Positions 14,255 to 14,599 of a stretch of DNA of 14,599 nt are shown in pieces; the first letter of the stretch is position 1, and each line of letters opens with the position of its first letter. The DNA is taken from the NCBI GenBank assembly GCA_002428405.1, contig DIWD01000082.1, positions 5,638 to 20,236 of the forward strand, given 5' to 3'. The position numbers and the translations under genes were made by a program. Source of the stretch: a bacterium UBA6115 (GTDB lineage Bacteria; Bacillota_A; Clostridia; Christensenellales; Aristaeellaceae). The notes under the pieces are model-generated. The model was given only the letters and a program-made list of their open reading frames with translations. It did no database searches and was not told where the DNA came from.

Positions 14255-14599
14255 GCGGACAGCGTTTTTTTACGCGGCGGCCGCGCTCAGCGCGCTGGCA
14301 GGCTGGTTCCTGCCGGATATGCTCGCGGGGGATAGCCTGGGATTCATTTCCAGCAATCTGCTGATTGCCCTGCAGGAAATACTGCTGATTGGCTTACCCG
14401 CAGCTCTGATCCTATTCAGGAGCCCGCAATCCTCTGTTCAGGCAAAGGCTCTGTTTCAAAAACCGACCGCTTTCCAGACAGGCCTGACGATGCTCTCCGC
14501 GGTTTCCTATACGATGGCAGGCCTGCTCATTACACTCATCACCTACCTGTTCCTTCAGCAGCTCGGCATTGCACCCGTGCAGCCGGACACGCTCAACCC
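14247..14599 (+). CDS. Multi-pass membrane protein, N-terminal fragment (possibly CPBP-type protease)
   Basis: The 117 visible residues run off the window end without a stop. The likely start is TTG at 14247, giving MNRRTAFFYAAAALSALAGW: a short basic N-terminus followed by a membrane helix. Hydrophobic segments lie at about 6-26, 36-57 and 78-106. The start overlaps the YycJ-type stop by eight bases, and the ribosome binding site is poor, so translational coupling is likely. The layout, with GIAPVQPDTLN after the third helix, resembles the N-terminus of CPBP (CAAX protease-like) proteins. However, the diagnostic EExxxR and histidine motifs would lie beyond the window. The coding call is reasonable; the family is a guess. 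Confidence 0.6.
   Translation, partial: MNRRTAFFYAAAALSALAGWFLPDMLAGDSLGFISSNLLIALQEILLIGLPAALILFRSPQSSVQAKALFQKPTAFQTGLTMLSAVSYTMAGLLITLITYLFLQQLGIAPVQPDTLN

Overview
The window looks like an ordinary chromosomal stretch from a fairly GC-rich member of the Clostridia (GC about 55-60%, judged by eye). Support for this comes from strong GGAGG-type ribosome binding sites, frequent GTG starts, a clostridial 2[4Fe-4S] ferredoxin, a SpoIID-type peptidoglycan enzyme with SH3 repeats, and a YycJ/WalJ-type nuclease. I cannot name a genus. No rRNA, tRNA, CRISPR array, insertion sequence or phage gene is visible. No gene-free gap exceeds about 210 bases.

Layout, left to right. (1) 1-1139, minus: N-terminal 379 residues of an exported family 5 (peptide-type) ABC transporter substrate-binding protein, with a near-consensus promoter and a perfect hairpin in its leader. 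(2) 1312-1881, minus: a small four-helix membrane protein I do not recognise. It is divergent from 1956-3806, plus: a single-pass membrane protein whose cytoplasmic part resembles a degenerate ECF sigma factor and whose large C-terminal part should lie outside the cell. (3) 3843-7175, minus: a compact run ybaB, recR, tdk, rmuC and a VOC/glyoxalase gene, with overlapping or nearly touching junctions and one likely promoter. (4) 7289-12896, minus: a 1123-residue SpoIID/LytB-domain protein with eight SH3-like repeats, followed 22 bases later by topB; a near-consensus promoter lies upstream. (5) 13068-13238, minus: a 56-residue ferredoxin with its own promoter and terminator. It is divergent from 13448-14254, plus: a YycJ-type metallo-beta-lactamase-fold protein that overlaps the start of a membrane protein cut by the window end.

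How the genes fit together. Block 3 is a DNA maintenance and nucleotide salvage operon (YbaB, RecR, RmuC and thymidine kinase). Block 4 pairs a cell-wall enzyme with a topoisomerase, probably through transcription rather than shared function. The least ordinary part is the divergent pair at 1312-3806. A sigma-like cytoplasmic domain tethered to an extracytoplasmic domain could be a one-component surface sensor. However, the helix that should recognise DNA has lost its usual basic residues, so this remains a hypothesis. The shared intergenic region of the ferredoxin and YycJ genes carries a nested inverted repeat between two good divergent promoters and is a plausible operator.
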